64,000 nt of DNA, taken from Sphingobium sp. Ant17. GTDB lineage: Bacteria > Pseudomonadota > Alphaproteobacteria > Sphingomonadales > Sphingomonadaceae. How positions within the stretch are numbered: position 1 is the first letter of the stretch; each line of letters opens with the position of its first letter. The position numbers and the translations under genes are program-made. This document shows positions 1 through 11,023 of this stretch, piece by piece. The stretch covers positions 44,511-108,510 of the forward strand of contig NZ_JEMV01000009.1 of assembly GCF_000588875.1 (NCBI RefSeq). Direction: 5' to 3'. Under the pieces are notes generated by a model. That model was given only the letters and a program-made list of their open reading frames with translations. It was not told where the DNA came from and ran no database searches.

Positions 1-1
1 C

Positions 2-1693
2 AAGACCGGCCTGGATGACGTGTTCAAGGACGCATCCACCCTGATCGACGGCGACGGCAAGGCGGAAACCGCCGCCATGGTGCAGGCGCGCGCGCAGGAG
101 GATGAGAAGCTCGCCGTGCGACTGCTTTATTCCGAAGGCTATTATGACGCGACGGCGCTCGCCAGCCTTGATCAGACTGGCGATGGCACGCTCAAGGCCG
201 TGATTTCAGTAACGCCGGGCAAGCGCTACAAGATTGGCGATGTCGTCATCACCGCCGGTCCGACCGTGCCGCCAGGGCTGGTCCGTGATAGTCTGCCGCT
301 CAAGACCGGCGATTATATCGTCGCCACGACGGTCGAAAGCGCCGAAGCCAATGTCGCGCTGCGATTGCCCGAGAACGGTTATGCCTTCGCCAAGGTGGGC
401 GAACGCGACATCCTGCTCGACCCGGCGACCATAACGGGCGACTATAGGCTGCCGGTCGATACCGGTCCGCGCGGCACCTTCCGCAATATCACGACCAGCG
501 GCGACAAACAGGCCTTTGGCGCCGATCATATGGAAGTCATCCGCCGCTACAAGCCCGGCCAACTCTACGACAGCCGCGATGTGGATGACCTGCGCAAAGC
601 ATTAGTAGCGACGGGCCTCTTTGCCAGTGTCGGCGTCGATCCGGTGCGCACAGGTGAGGCCGGACCCGACGGCACCGAATATGTCGACCTGCATGTCGAG
701 CAGGAGGCGGGGCCAGCGCGCACACTGGCTGGCGAGGCGGGCTATGGCACCGGCCAAGGGCTGCGCGCGGAAGCGACCTGGACCCATCGCAACCTTTTCC
801 CACCCGAAGGCGCGCTGATCGGCAGCGTCGTCGCGGGCACCCAGGAACAGGGCGTGTCGGGCACCTTCCGCCGCTCCAATGCCGGCAAGCGCGACCGCAC
901 GTTCCAGGCCGGGGCGCTGCTCAACCATCAGAAATATGATGCCTATGAAGCCTTTACCGCAGGCCTCAACATCACCTGGGCACGCCAGTCGACGCCGATC
1001 TTCCAGAAACGCTGGACCTATAGCTATGGCGCGGAAATCCTGCTGTCGAACGAACAGACCACGATTGATGCCGCGACGGGTGAGAATAAGCGACTGACCT
1101 ATTTCATCGGCGCGTTGCCCGTTCAGGTGGGCTATGATCGGTCCAACGACCTGCTCAACCCCACAAGGGGCTTCCGCGCCAATCTGCGCGTGTCGCCAGA
1201 GGCCTCGTTGCAGGGCAATATCTCGCCCTATGTTCGCAGCACCTTCGACTTGAGCGGCTATTTCCCGGTTTCGGATAGCTTGGTCATCGCCGCCCGGACC
1301 CGCCTTGGCACCATCAACGGCGTAGCACGCGACGATGTTGCGCCGTCGCGGCGCATTTATGCCGGCGGCGGCGGATCGGTGCGCGGCTTTGGCTATCAGG
1401 AATTGGGGCCGAAGGACGTGAATGCCGATCCGATCGGCGGCCGATCCGTCAATGAATTCGCGGTCGAGGGTCGCTATCGCTTCGGCAATTATGGCGTAGT
1501 CGCCTTTGTCGATGCGGGACAGGTTTATGAAAGCCAGATCCCCGAATTTTCCGACATGCGCTATGGCGTGGGTCTCGGTGGGCGCTTCTATACCAATTTT
1601 GGCCCCTTCCGCGCCGACATTGCCATGCCGATCAACCGGCAACCGGGCGAATCCAAATTCGCCGTCTATATCGGGATTGGGCAGGCTTTCTGA
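2..1693 (+). CDS. tamA: TamA, outer-membrane Omp85-family translocation factor (5' end cut by the window)
   Basis: The reading frame is open to the left edge, so the signal peptide and first POTRA domain are missing. What remains has POTRA-like repeats in about the first 230 residues, followed by a bacterial surface antigen beta-barrel (from about residue 240) that ends in Phe, as outer-membrane barrels do. The barrel contains a GGGGSVRGF segment matching the conserved (V/I)RG(F/Y) lid-lock motif of Omp85 proteins. With TamB it would form the translocation and assembly module that spans the periplasm and supports outer-membrane assembly or lipid transport. Its TGA overlaps the ATG of tamB by one base (TGATG), so the two are translationally coupled. 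The downstream tamB supports TamA over BamA. Confidence 0.9.
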   Translation, partial: KTGLDDVFKDASTLIDGDGKAETAAMVQARAQEDEKLAVRLLYSEGYYDATALASLDQTGDGTLKAVISVTPGKRYKIGDVVITAGPTVPPGLVRDSLPLKTGDYIVATTVESAEANVALRLPENGYAFAKVGERDILLDPATITGDYRLPVDTGPRGTFRNITTSGDKQAFGADHMEVIRRYKPGQLYDSRDVDDLRKALVATGLFASVGVDPVRTGEAGPDGTEYVDLHVEQEAGPARTLAGEAGYGTGQGLRAEATWTHRNLFPPEGALIGSVVAGTQEQGVSGTFRRSNAGKRDRTFQAGALLNHQKYDAYEAFTAGLNITWARQSTPIFQKRWTYSYGAEILLSNEQTTIDAATGENKRLTYFIGALPVQVGYDRSNDLLNPTRGFRANLRVSPEASLQGNISPYVRSTFDLSGYFPVSDSLVIAARTRLGTINGVARDDVAPSRRIYAGGGGSVRGFGYQELGPKDVNADPIGGRSVNEFAVEGRYRFGNYGVVAFVDAGQVYESQIPEFSDMRYGVGLGGRFYTNFGPFRADIAMPINRQPGESKFAVYIGIGQAF

Positions 1694-4600
1694 TGGCGCA
1701 GGACGACACCCTCACCCCCGACCAGATCGACACCGCCCATCACGGTCGTCCCTTGTGGCAGAAGATCGCGATCGGCGTCGTTGGCTTCATCGTCGCGATC
1801 GTCGTACTGGCGGGCGTGTTGCTGCTTGGCCTCAATACACAGCCGGGCAAGAAATTCCTGATCCAGCAAATCGCCGCATTCCAGATGGAATCGGGGATGG
1901 AGATCGAGGTCGGGCGGATCGAAGGGTCGATCTACAGCGACATGGTCATCCACGACCTGATCCTGCGCGATCCTAAGGGCGTGTTCGCGGTCAGCCCGCG
2001 CGTGCATGTGGTGTGGAAGCCGTTTCGCTACGTAAACAACCACATCTCGGTTAGCCTGCTCGAAACGCCGTTGGTCGTGCTGGCCCGCAGTCCGCAGTTC
2101 AACCAGACGCCGACCGATCCCAATGCGCCGATCCTGCCGGACCTCGACATCGACGTCGATCGGATGAAGATCGACAAATTCATCCTCGCCAGGCCCGTGA
2201 TCGGCCAGAAGCGAGAGATCGCCATCGACGGCGTCACGCACATCGCCGATGGCCGCGCGATCCTGTCTGCCGATGCGATCGTCGATAGCGGCGATCGGTT
2301 GCAGGCGAAACTGGATGCCGTGCCGTCGCAGAACCGTCTCGCGATGAGCGGCACGCTGACCGCGCCCAAGGGTGGCGTCATCGCCGCCATGTCGGGCCTG
2401 ACCGATGGCATGACCGCGACCCTGGATGGCAAGGGCACATGGCAGGCCTGGAACGGGCGCATCGTCGCGACCAGCCCCAAGGGCGAACTCGCCAACGTCG
2501 CCATCGCAGCGCGCGATGGCAATTTCACCGCCAAAGGCCCGATCCGTCCCGGCCTCGTCATGGCCGGCACCGTCGATCGCCTGACTGCACCGCAACTCAA
2601 CGTCGATCTCTTCGCGGGGCTAAACGAACGTCGCGTCAACCTGAAAGGGACGTTGCGCTCGGCTGCGCTGTCCGCCGACGCGCAAGGTATCGTCGATCTC
2701 GCCACCAGCCGGTTCAGCGGGTTGCGGATCAATGCCGCGCTGCTCACGCCCGGCGCGATCATGGAGAATGTCAAAGGCCGCGACGTGCGCGGCTCGATCA
2801 TCCTCGACGGGCCGATGGCGACCCCATTCATCGACTACGACATCACCGCAAAGAGCATCGCCTTCGATGCGACCGGCATCGAAAATCTGAAGGCCAGCGG
2901 CCGGGTAGTGATCAACACCGACCGGATCCGCATCCCCGTCAGCGCTACCGCAACCCGTGTAACTGGCCTCAATGCCGCAGCGGGCGGCTGATGAACAATC
3001 TACGCGTCAAGGGCGACTTCGCCTATGCAGGCGGCAAGCTGATCAGCGACAATCTCAAGATCGACAGCGACCGGATCGACGCGACCGCGATCATCCTCGC
3101 CGATCTCGAAAACGCTGTGTATCGCGGGGCGCTCAAGGGCCGCGTGAACGACTATAAGATCGACGGCGTCGGCATCGTCAATCTCAATACCGATGTCGAA
3201 CTGATCCCCGGCCCCAAAGGCGGCTTTGGCCTGTCCGGCCGCTTCGGCGTCCGCACCGCGCGCTGGGACAATGCTTCGGTCCGCGATTTCCTGGGCGGCA
3301 ATGCCGTTGCCAGCGGCCGCATCGGCATGACGCCGGAGGGCAAGTTCACGCTCGCAGGCCTCAAGGGCGCGGCCCCCAATTTCACGATTCAATCCGGATC
3401 GGGCAGCTACGACACGAATGGCGCGATCGCCTTCGACGCTGCCGCCACCTCGCGCCAATATGGTCCCCTTGCACTCACCGTGCGCGGGACGATGGAACGG
3501 CCGCAGGCCGTGTTGCGCGCAGCCCGGCCCAATGTCGGGGTGCAACTGTCCGACGTCGTCGCGAAACTGAATGGCGAAGCGGCAGGCTATCGCCTCGAAG
3601 CCACCGGCGGGTCGCCCTATGGGCCTTTCTTCGCCAATGTCCTGATCCGCACCGCGCAAGGTCCGCTGACCATCGATGTGACGCGCGCGCGTTTCGCCGG
3701 TGTGGACATGAACGGACGCATCCAGCAGAGCGCCGCCGGTCCCTTTACCGGCCAGTTGGCGATGAACGGCTCCGGCATTACCGGCGCGATCCGGCTCGCC
3801 GCCGTTGGCAAGGCGCAGGGCGTGAATGTCAATGCAACCGCCAGCAACGCGAAATTGCCCGGCGACGCGGAAATATTGATCGGCCGCGCGATCGTCACCG
3901 CTTCCATGGTGCTGACCGACCAACCGCGCATCATCGCCGATGCCCAGATCGCCAATGCCGCCTATGGCGACTATATCGTCCGCCAGGCACGGGCGAAGCT
4001 CGACTATCAGGGTGGGCGCGGCAAAGCCCAGTTGATCGCTGATGGTTCCAGCGGTGTGCCCTTCTCGATCGCCGCCAACGCCGCGCTGCGCCCGGATCTC
4101 TACGCCGTGGCGTTGCAGGGCAAGGCCGCCAACATCGCATTCCGCCTTGCCCAGCCCGCCATCATCCGCACCGAACCGGGCGGCTATCGCCTCGAACCGG
4201 CGACCCTCGTCCTGCCGCAAGGCAAGGTCGATCTGGCCGGTCGCTTCGGCGACACCACCGCGCTGCAGGCGCGGTTCAAGGATTTCGATCTGGCCATCGC
4301 CAATATGGCATCACCGGGCCTTGGCATCGGTGGTCGGATGACCGGCACGCTGGACTATGTACAGCAAGGCAGCGCCTTTCCGACCGCAACGACCCGCCTC
4401 GCCATCGCCGATTTCCGCCGTTCCAGCCTGTCGGCCGTATCCGATCCAGTGTCGATGAGCATGGAAGGCAAGCTATCGTCGCAGGCGGTGACCTGCGCGG
4501 CTTGATCCGCGAAGGTAACAACACGCTCGGCCGCTTCGTCGCCACCCTCGCCCCGCCCGGCGCGGGCGCCAACTGGATCGAACAGCTTCAGTCGGCTCCG

Positions 4601-5899
4601 CTCGGCGGCGGCATCCGCTATTCCGGCCCTGCCGACGTCCTCTTCTCCTTTGCTGGTCTAGCCGACCAGCAATTGACCGGCGGACTTGCCGTCGCGGCCG
4701 ACTTTAGCGGAAGGCTGACGGCCCCTCGCGTCAACGGCGTCGCGCGCGCCAACGCGTTGACCTATGAAAATGAGACGTTCGGCACCCGCGTCACGCAAAT
4801 GAAGCTGGACGGGCGCTTCACCAACGACCGGCTCGACATTCGCGACTTCTCCGGTCGCGCGGGCGACGGCACGGTGCAGGCGTCGGGCACAGTCGGGCTG
4901 GCGGCGGACAGCGGCTTCCCGATGAACATCGCGGTTAGGCTCGACCGCGCCCGCTTGGCCCGCAGCGAAGCAATCACCAGCGTTGTCAGCGGCACTCTGG
5001 CCATCACCAACAGCGCCACTAATGGCGGGCTTATCAAGGGCGATCTCAGTCTGCCCGAAACGCGCTATATGGTGGCCTGGCAGGGCGGCACCGAAATCCG
5101 CCAGCTTCAGGGGGTCCGTCGCAAGGGCGAAGGCGTTGATGTGCTCGACCAGCGCATGGCTGCGCGCAAAACCGCAGCCCAGCCTGCCGACTGGAAGCTC
5201 GACATTCGTGTGCGGGCCGACAATGAAATCTATGTGACCGGCATGGGTCTCGATTCCGAATGGAAGACGAACATGCGCATTACCGGCACCACCGCCAACC
5301 CGCGTGTCGTCGGCACGCTGGAAGTGCTGCGCGGCCGCTATAGTTTTTCGGGCAAGCAGTTCGATCTGGAACAAGGCATCATCACCTTCAACGGGCCGAT
5401 GATGAACCCGACGCTGGCGATCAAGGCGCAAACCCGGATCGATACGATCACGGCCGGATTACAAGTCACCGGCAGCGCGCAGGAACCCGACATCGCCTTC
5501 ATTTCGACGCCCAGCCTGCCACAGGACGAAATCCTCTCGCGCATCCTGTTCGGCGAAAATGTCGCCAACCTGTCGGCGACACAGGCGATCCAGTTGGCGG
5601 CAGCACTCAACGGTCTGCGCGGCGGCGGGGGTGGGCTCAACCCGATGGGCAAGTTGCAGGGTGCGACCGGCATCGACCGGATCGGCATCGTCGGCGGCGA
5701 TGAGGAAACAGGGCGGGGCACCTCGCTTGCGGTGGGGCAGCGCATCTCGAACAACATCTATGTCGAGATCATCACCGACTCGCGCGGCTTTACCGCAACC
5801 CAGTTGGAAATCGCCCTGTCCAGGACGCTCAGCCTCTTGTCCAAGACCGGCACCAATGCCGGATCGTCGGCCAACCTGCGCTATTCGAAGGATTATTGA
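1693..5899 (+). CDS. tamB: TamB, translocation/assembly module inner-membrane component (two apparent frameshifts)
   Basis: This is one gene of about 1,400 codons split into three frames. Residues about 25-47 form a single N-terminal transmembrane anchor, followed by AsmA-like repeats rich in beta structure. The C-terminal DUF490/TamB domain ends with the typical LSRILFGEN stretch, a Gly-rich loop and a final GIDRIGI-type strand. Frame one stops at 2989-2991, but homology continues at once in another frame (G-G then L-M-N-N-L-R-V-K-G). A single missing C near 2988 (GGCCTG read as GGCTG) restores it. The second break near 4487 is also repaired by one base (GCGGGT read as GCGGT). No other damage is seen across 4.2 kb, so a sequencing error is more likely than a pseudogene. 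Confidence 0.9.
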
Positions 5900-5906
5900 G
5901 GGCGCT

Positions 5907-8075
5907 TCATTCCGGCTTCCGTCGGATCGTCAGTCCGGTGAAATGCGCCAGAAAGGCATAGCTGTCGGCATATTCGTCGATCAGCTTGTCGATCGGCTTG
6001 CCCGCACCATGGCCTGCACGATTGTCCACCCGCAGCAGTCGGGGTCGGTCCCCGACTGCTGCGGCCTGCAGGGCCGCCGCATATTTGAAGCTATGCGCAG
6101 GCACGACACGATCGTCAGTGTCGGCCGTGGTCACCAGGATGGCAGGATAGTCCTGGCCACCCAATATATTGTGATAGGGCGAATAGCCGTAGAGCAGCGG
6201 GAAATCCTTGGCCCGGCTAGGTGAGCCATAATCATCGACCCAGTATCGCCCGGCAGTAAAACGGTCGAAGCGGAGCATGTCCATCACGCCCACGGCGGGC
6301 AAAGCAGCAGCGAACAGATCGGGCCGCTGGTTCACTACCGCACCGACCAGCAGCCCGCCATTGGAGCGCCCTTCGATGGCCAGGCCGTCCTGTGGCGTGT
6401 AGCCATTGCTCTTGAGCCATTCGCCCGCCGCGATGAAATCGTCGAACACATTCTGCTTGTTCGCGCCGCGTCCAGCCTCGTGCCACGCCTTACCGAACTC
6501 GCCACCGCCGCGCAGATTGGCGACGGCATAGACCCCGCCTTGCTCCAGCCAGGCGAGCCGCGTCGCCGAATAGCCGGGCGTCAGGCTGATGTTGAAGCCG
6601 CCATAGCCATAGAGGATCGTCGGCGCGGCGACCGCCCGGTCGGCCAGCGCCTTCTTGCGAATGATGGTGATCGGGATCGGCGTGCCATCCTTGGAAGGGT
6701 AGAGCCGTTGTTCGATACCGAAATCATCGGGGTTGAAGGGCAGGTCGGGCTGCGCGAACAAGCTGCTTTCCATGGTCGCGGTGTCGAACCGATAGATGGT
6801 GGACGGGGTAACGAAACCCGAAAAGCTGAAAAAGGTCTCCGGGTCGCCATCGCGCCCACCAAATCCGGCCGCCGTCCCCATACCGGGCAGCGGCACATCC
6901 GCAACCTTGCGCCCATCCAGTTCGACCAGCTCGGCGATCGTCTCGGCTTCGCTGACATAGGCCAGGATCAGCCGGTTGCCGACGAGCGATCCGCCCGCCA
7001 GCATCTCCGCTCGCTCCGCCACAACCTCCCTGGCTCCCCGGCGCGGCCGCGTGGCGTCCAGCGTCACCAGCCGCGACCGCGCCGCGGCTTTGTTGGTGAT
7101 GAAATAGAGCGTCGCCCCGCGGCTGCCGATCAGACGCCAATCATGGGTCGGTCCATTAATCAACAGGCGTGGCTCGACCGGGCCGCCATCAAGCGCCGCG
7201 ACATGGACCTCGCGCCGGGGGTCGATCCCTTCGAAACTATTGATGATCAGCCAGCTGCCATCGCTCGTTACTTGCGCCTGATGGCTGAGCTTTGGCCGAT
7301 CGGGCGTCGCATAGACGAGCTGGTCCTGTGTCTGATCGGTGCCGATCCGATGGTAGAAAAGCTGCTGCCCCTCATTGGCCGAACGAAACGTCTCCCCGTC
7401 CGCCGGAGGCGCATAACGGGAATAGAAGAACCCCTCGCCCCGTCCGTCCCAGGCAATTTGCGAGAATTTGACCCATTCGACCCGTTCGTTGAGCGTCCCC
7501 CCGCTCGCTACATCCAGCACGCGCAGGGTGCGCCAGTCGCTTCCCGCTTCCTGCATCGCATAGGCGAGGTAGCGGCCATCGGGTGACGGCGCCCATTCGG
7601 CCAGCGCGCTTGCTCCATCTTCCGCCCAGTCATTGGGATCGAGCAGCAGGCGTTGCGCGCCGGTCAGCCCGTCGCGTACGTAGAGCGGGGTCTGGTTCTG
7701 AAGACCCTTATTATAGCCGTAGAAATAGCGGCCGCCTGCCTTGCGCGGTACGGTGTAGCGGCCATGCGACAACAAGGCCTGCATCCGCGCCTTGAGCGCG
7801 TCGCGGCCCGGCAACCCGTCGATGTAGCGCCGCGTCAGGGCATTTTCCTGGGCCACCCAGTCGCGCACCGCCGGATCGCCACGCAGGTCGTTTTCAAGCC
7901 AGCGATAGGGGTCGGCGACCTTGATCCCAAAATGATCCTCGACCAGATCGAGCCGTCGCGCGGCGGGGTAGCGCAGACCGTTATCCCGCGCGCCCGCTTC
8001 GATGACGGCCGCATTCGGCCCGGCCAGCGCAGGCGTCGCCGCCAGCAGCAGCGGCAGCAGGGTCAGGCGAAACAC
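5907..8075 (-). CDS. Secreted prolyl oligopeptidase family serine peptidase (S9A)
   Basis: A 722-residue protein with a clear signal peptide (hydrophobic LTLLPLLLAA core, cut after ALA near residue 18), so it is probably periplasmic. A seven-bladed propeller region (about residues 85-430) precedes an alpha/beta-hydrolase domain. The catalytic triad is visible: Ser571 in GRSNGG, Asp654 in DTDDRVV and His689 in AGHGAGK. These match prolyl oligopeptidases, which cleave short peptides after proline. The gene converges on tamB, with seven bases between stop codons. A second S9 peptidase (oligopeptidase B type) and an Xaa-Pro aminopeptidase lie 26-28 kb away, so proline-peptide turnover is well covered here. 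Confidence 0.92.
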   Translation of the reverse strand: MFRLTLLPLLLAATPALAGPNAAVIEAGARDNGLRYPAARRLDLVEDHFGIKVADPYRWLENDLRGDPAVRDWVAQENALTRRYIDGLPGRDALKARMQALLSHGRYTVPRKAGGRYFYGYNKGLQNQTPLYVRDGLTGAQRLLLDPNDWAEDGASALAEWAPSPDGRYLAYAMQEAGSDWRTLRVLDVASGGTLNERVEWVKFSQIAWDGRGEGFFYSRYAPPADGETFRSANEGQQLFYHRIGTDQTQDQLVYATPDRPKLSHQAQVTSDGSWLIINSFEGIDPRREVHVAALDGGPVEPRLLINGPTHDWRLIGSRGATLYFITNKAAARSRLVTLDATRPRRGAREVVAERAEMLAGGSLVGNRLILAYVSEAETIAELVELDGRKVADVPLPGMGTAAGFGGRDGDPETFFSFSGFVTPSTIYRFDTATMESSLFAQPDLPFNPDDFGIEQRLYPSKDGTPIPITIIRKKALADRAVAAPTILYGYGGFNISLTPGYSATRLAWLEQGGVYAVANLRGGGEFGKAWHEAGRGANKQNVFDDFIAAGEWLKSNGYTPQDGLAIEGRSNGGLLVGAVVNQRPDLFAAALPAVGVMDMLRFDRFTAGRYWVDDYGSPSRAKDFPLLYGYSPYHNILGGQDYPAILVTTADTDDRVVPAHSFKYAAALQAAAVGDRPRLLRVDNRAGHGAGKPIDKLIDEYADSYAFLAHFTGLTIRRKPE

Positions 8076-8106
8076 GCGCGCATCCTCTCACAGTCTTTTT
8101 CAACGC

Positions 8107-8144
8107 CAACAGGCCGCAGCTCCCTTGAGAGCCACGGCCTGTTG
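8107..8144 (-). terminator. Strong hairpin after the ribosomal alpha operon
   Basis: Ten-base perfect arms (CAACAGGCCG and its complement), with a partly paired interior, lie 53 bases past the rplQ stop and 31 bases before the S9 peptidase start. No U-run follows the hairpin on the minus strand, so it is not a textbook intrinsic terminator. It could act as a terminator or as an mRNA 3' end protector for the operon. Confidence 0.4.
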
Positions 8145-8197
8145 ATAAAGCAATATGGTCCGACTGTCAGGTCATGCCGACAGTCGAAACAGACGGA

Positions 8198-8623
8198 TCA
8201 GGCTGCTTCCAGCTCGTCCTCGTCTTCATTCTGCAGCGGGCCGGAATCCTGACCCTTGGCGCTGACGTCGCGGTCGACCAGCTCGATGATCGCCATCGGC
8301 GCAGCGTCCGATGCGCGGAAGCCAGCCTTGATCACGCGGGTGTAGCCGCCGTTGCGATCCTTGTAGCGCTCGGCCAGCGTCTCGAACAGCTTGATCAGCT
8401 GCGTGTCGTCCTGAAGCCGCGCATGCGCGAGACGACGGTTGGACAGGCCACCCTTCTTCGCCAGCGTGATCAGCTTTTCAACATAGGGACGCAGAGCCTT
8501 CGCCTTGACCGTGCCGGTCATGATCTGCTCATGCTTGATGAGCGAGGCGGCCAGGTTACGCAGCAGTGCGTTACGATGGCCGGTGGCGCGTTGCAGCTTA
8601 CGCTGACCCATTTTGTGACGCAT
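8198..8623 (-). CDS. rplQ: 50S ribosomal protein L17
   Basis: A 141-residue L17, the usual alphaproteobacterial length. It opens with the conserved [12 protein letters not shown] segment and keeps [10 protein letters not shown] and the alternating basic and hydrophobic core. L17 sits near the peptide-exit side of the large subunit. The acidic tail rich in Glu and Asp (about residues 128-141) is an extension beyond the conserved fold. It is the last gene of the rpsM-rpsK-rpoA-rplQ operon, separated from rpoA by 174 bases that hold two hairpins. Confidence 0.98.
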   Translation of the reverse strand: MRHKMGQRKLQRATGHRNALLRNLAASLIKHEQIMTGTVKAKALRPYVEKLITLAKKGGLSNRRLAHARLQDDTQLIKLFETLAERYKDRNGGYTRVIKAGFRASDAAPMAIIELVDRDVSAKGQDSGPLQNEDEDELEAA

Positions 8624-8671
8624 AATCTCTTCCTTCGTTCGTTAAGGGGCCGTTTGAGGTACCCCAGACCA

Positions 8672-8715
8672 GGCGGTGATAAGGCCACCGCCGACAACCC
8701 TCGCCCCAAAGGGGC
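8672..8715 (-). other. Intercistronic hairpins between rpoA and rplQ
   Basis: Two adjacent perfect stems: a seven-base stem (GGCGGTG/CACCGCC, 8672-8692) and a five-base stem with AAA loop (GCCCC/GGGGC, 8703-8715). They lie inside the operon and have no U-tract, so partial termination or mRNA stability control is possible but not shown. Confidence 0.35.
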
Positions 8716-8797
8716 AAAGTTCACACCGTCACAGGAGCGAAATTCCCCTGGCCGGTCATCGCCCCTTCCCGCACGAATACGGAAAGGAGCGACAGGA

Positions 8798-9862
8798 TCA
8801 GCCCAGCAGCTCCTGTTCGAGCTTCTTGGCCATTTCCTCGATATTTTCCGGCGGCCAGCCGGGGATGTCCATGCCCAGGCGCAGGCCCATGGACGACAGC
8901 ACTTCCTTGATTTCGTTCAGCGACTTGCGGCCGAAATTGGGGGTGCGCAACATCTCGGCTTCGGTCTTCTGAACCAGATCGCCGATATAGATGATGTTGT
9001 CGTTCTTGAGGCAGTTGGCCGAGCGAACCGACAGTTCCAGTTCGTCCACCTTCTTGAGAAGATAGCGGTTGATCTGGTTGGTGTCGCCTTCGCTGTCCGA
9101 CGTCGATGCAACGGCATGGCCGCCCTGCGACGGGGCTGCGGTCGGCAGCGCGTCTTCGAAGTGGACGAACAGCTGGAGCTGGTCCTGCAGGATACGGGCA
9201 GCAAAGGCCACCGCGTCTTCCGGCGTGACGGTGCCGTCGGTTTCGACGGTTAGCGACAGCTTGTCATAGTCCAGTTCCTGGCCGACGCGGGTGTTGTCCA
9301 CCTTGTAGGCGACCTGACGGACCGGCGAGTAGAGCGCGTCGATCGGGATGAGGCCGATCGGCGCGTCGGCCGGGCGGTTGGCAACGGCGGGGACATAGCC
9401 CTTGCCGATGTCAGCCGTCAGTTCCATGTTGAGCGTTGCACCCTGGTCCAGATGGCAGATGACCAGATCGGGGTTCATGACCTCGATATCGCCGACGACG
9501 CTGATGTCGCCTGCCTTGACCACGGCCGGGCCGGTGGCGGAAAGCTGCAGACGCTTTGGCCCGTCGCCTTCCATCCGCAGCGCAACCTGCTTGATGTTGA
9601 GGACGATATCGGTCACGTCCTCACGCACGCCAGCGAGCGACGAAAATTCGTGCAGGACGTTCTCGATCTTGATCGAGGTGACCGCCGCGCCCTGGAGCGA
9701 GGAAAGAAGAACCCGACGTAGCGCGTTGCCAAGCGTCAGGCCGAAACCGCGCTCTAGTGGCTCGGCGACGAAGGTCGCCTTACGCTTGCCGTCGCTGGTT
9801 GGCTTGATTTCCAGCGCGTTGGGCTTCTTCAATTCCTGCCAGTTCTTCATGTTGACAGTCAT
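8798..9862 (-). CDS. rpoA: DNA-directed RNA polymerase subunit alpha
   Basis: A 354-residue alpha subunit. The N-terminal domain (about 1-235) carries the assembly segment [18 protein letters not shown] flexible linker of about 25 residues leads to the C-terminal domain (about 265-340), with NCLKNDNI and [13 protein letters not shown], the helices that contact UP elements and activators. It dimerises to nucleate the polymerase core. It lies in the conserved order after rpsK and before rplQ. Confidence 0.98.
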   Translation of the reverse strand: MTVNMKNWQELKKPNALEIKPTSDGKRKATFVAEPLERGFGLTLGNALRRVLLSSLQGAAVTSIKIENVLHEFSSLAGVREDVTDIVLNIKQVALRMEGDGPKRLQLSATGPAVVKAGDISVVGDIEVMNPDLVICHLDQGATLNMELTADIGKGYVPAVANRPADAPIGLIPIDALYSPVRQVAYKVDNTRVGQELDYDKLSLTVETDGTVTPEDAVAFAARILQDQLQLFVHFEDALPTAAPSQGGHAVASTSDSEGDTNQINRYLLKKVDELELSVRSANCLKNDNIIYIGDLVQKTEAEMLRTPNFGRKSLNEIKEVLSSMGLRLGMDIPGWPPENIEEMAKKLEQELLG

Positions 9863-9941
9863 GTAATTCCCCTGGGGATGTGGCCGAAACGCTTATGATC
9901 CTGGACCCGACAGGACGCTTGCGGCCGATGCAGATGGGTAA

Positions 9942-9963
9942 CGGGCAGCGCGTCCGCTGCCCG
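9942..9963 (-). other. Perfect nine-base hairpin between rpsK and rpoA
   Basis: CGGGCAGCG and its exact complement flank a four-base loop. It lies 18 bases beyond the rpsK stop in the transcript and has no following U-run, so it looks like an intercistronic stability or pausing element rather than an intrinsic terminator. Confidence 0.35.
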
Positions 9964-9981
9964 CCATATCGCTCAGCCGTT

Positions 9982-10370
9982 TTAAACGCGGCGGCGCTTG
10001 GACGGACGCACGCCGTTGTGCGGGATCGGCGTCACGTCGCGAATGGAGGTGATGTGGAAGCCGACGGCCTGCAGCGCGCGCAGAGCCGATTCACGACCCG
10101 AACCGGGGCCCTTGACTTCGACTTCCAGGGTACGGACGCCATGTTCAGCGGCCTTGCGACCCGCGTCTTCGGCGCACACCTGGGCGGCATAGGGGGTCGA
10201 CTTGCGGCTGCCCTTAAACCCCATCATGCCGGCCGAGGACCAGGAAATCGCATTACCCTGGCGTCGGTGATGGTCACCATGGTGTTGTTGAAGCTGGCGT
10301 TGACGTGCGCGACGCCGGCCGAAATATTCTTGCGCTCACGGCGCTTAATGCGCTGGGGTTCGCGTGCCAT
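9982..10370 (-). CDS. rpsK: 30S ribosomal protein S11 (apparent single-base frameshift)
   Basis: The N-terminal part starts at the ATG ending at 10370 with [10 protein letters not shown] and reads through the conserved [14 protein letters not shown]. It then loses frame near 10261. Adding one base (GCCCAGGGT in place of GCCAGGGT, a C run of three read as two) restores [11 protein letters not shown] and the rest, giving exactly 129 residues, the normal alphaproteobacterial length. The C-terminal frame alone is open from 10227 and ends in the conserved RPSKRRRV tail. S11 is an essential platform protein of the small subunit, so a real break is very unlikely. Confidence 0.93.
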
Positions 10371-10448
10371 TTTGCTCTATCCTACTGAAATCGTTTAAAA
10401 GGAGAAGTCGCCGGAGGGTCGGGCCAAAAGGCTTGAGACCCTCAACGA

Positions 10449-10817
10449 TTACTTCTTCTTACCGGCAATCGCCTTTGCCTTACCCTTGCGGGTGCGCGCA
10501 TTGGTGTGCGTGCGCTGACCACGAACCGGCAGACCCTTACGATGACGCAGGCCGCGATAGCAGGCCAGATCCATCAGGCGCTTGATGTTCATCGCGGTGT
10601 TGCGACGCAGATCGCCCTCGACGGTCAGGTCGGCGTCGATCGTTTCACGGATCTGGAGCACTTCGGCGTCCGAAAGATCCTGAATACGACGGCTCTGGTC
10701 GATGCCGAGCTTGGTGGCGATATCAACGGCGGTCTTGCGACCAATGCCGTGAATGTAGGTGAGCGCGATGATTACGCGCTTGTTGGTCGGGATGTTAACA
10801 CCCGCAATACGTGCCAT
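10449..10817 (-). CDS. rpsM: 30S ribosomal protein S13
   Basis: A 122-residue S13 of full length: [10 protein letters not shown] start, the helix-hairpin-helix segment with [10 protein letters not shown], and the basic tail with [21 protein letters not shown] and terminal lysines. S13 sits in the head of the small subunit and contacts the P-site tRNA and S19. It is the first visible gene of the alpha operon on the minus strand. An intrinsic terminator about 110 bases upstream isolates it from the cyclotransferase gene, so its promoter should lie between 10818 and 10926. Confidence 0.98.
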   Translation of the reverse strand: MARIAGVNIPTNKRVIIALTYIHGIGRKTAVDIATKLGIDQSRRIQDLSDAEVLQIRETIDADLTVEGDLRRNTAMNIKRLMDLACYRGLRHRKGLPVRGQRTHTNARTRKGKAKAIAGKKK

Positions 10818-10926
10818 GGTACTTAAATCTCCTGCTCCACGGGGCGATTGGCGTCACCCCATCTCAAAGCGTCAAAGGCCGGTTTTCCTGGCGGAAAAGC
10901 GCGATCCATACTACCCTCCGAGACGC

Positions 10927-10962
10927 AAAAAAGACGGCCAGTGCGCGAAGCACTGCCGGTCA
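10927..10962 (-). terminator. Intrinsic terminator after the cyclotransferase gene, upstream of rpsM
   Basis: Read on the minus strand, a GC-rich stem (core GCAGTGC-TTCGC-GCACTG, extended past a bulge to about 12 pairs) is followed at once by six U. It lies about 60 bases after the stop at 11024, so it ends that transcript before the ribosomal operon begins. Confidence 0.8.
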
Positions 10963-11023
10963 CCTGCGTGTCGGGATCGGTCGCCACTAGCGATTCGGCC
11001 GCTTCCTGTCAACCGCAGGTTGC

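Noticed and set aside
1693..5899. tamB as a pseudogene or as three separate genes
   Set aside because: Only two one-base gaps separate the parts, in the same G/C-run context as six other sites, and homology continues without loss across both.
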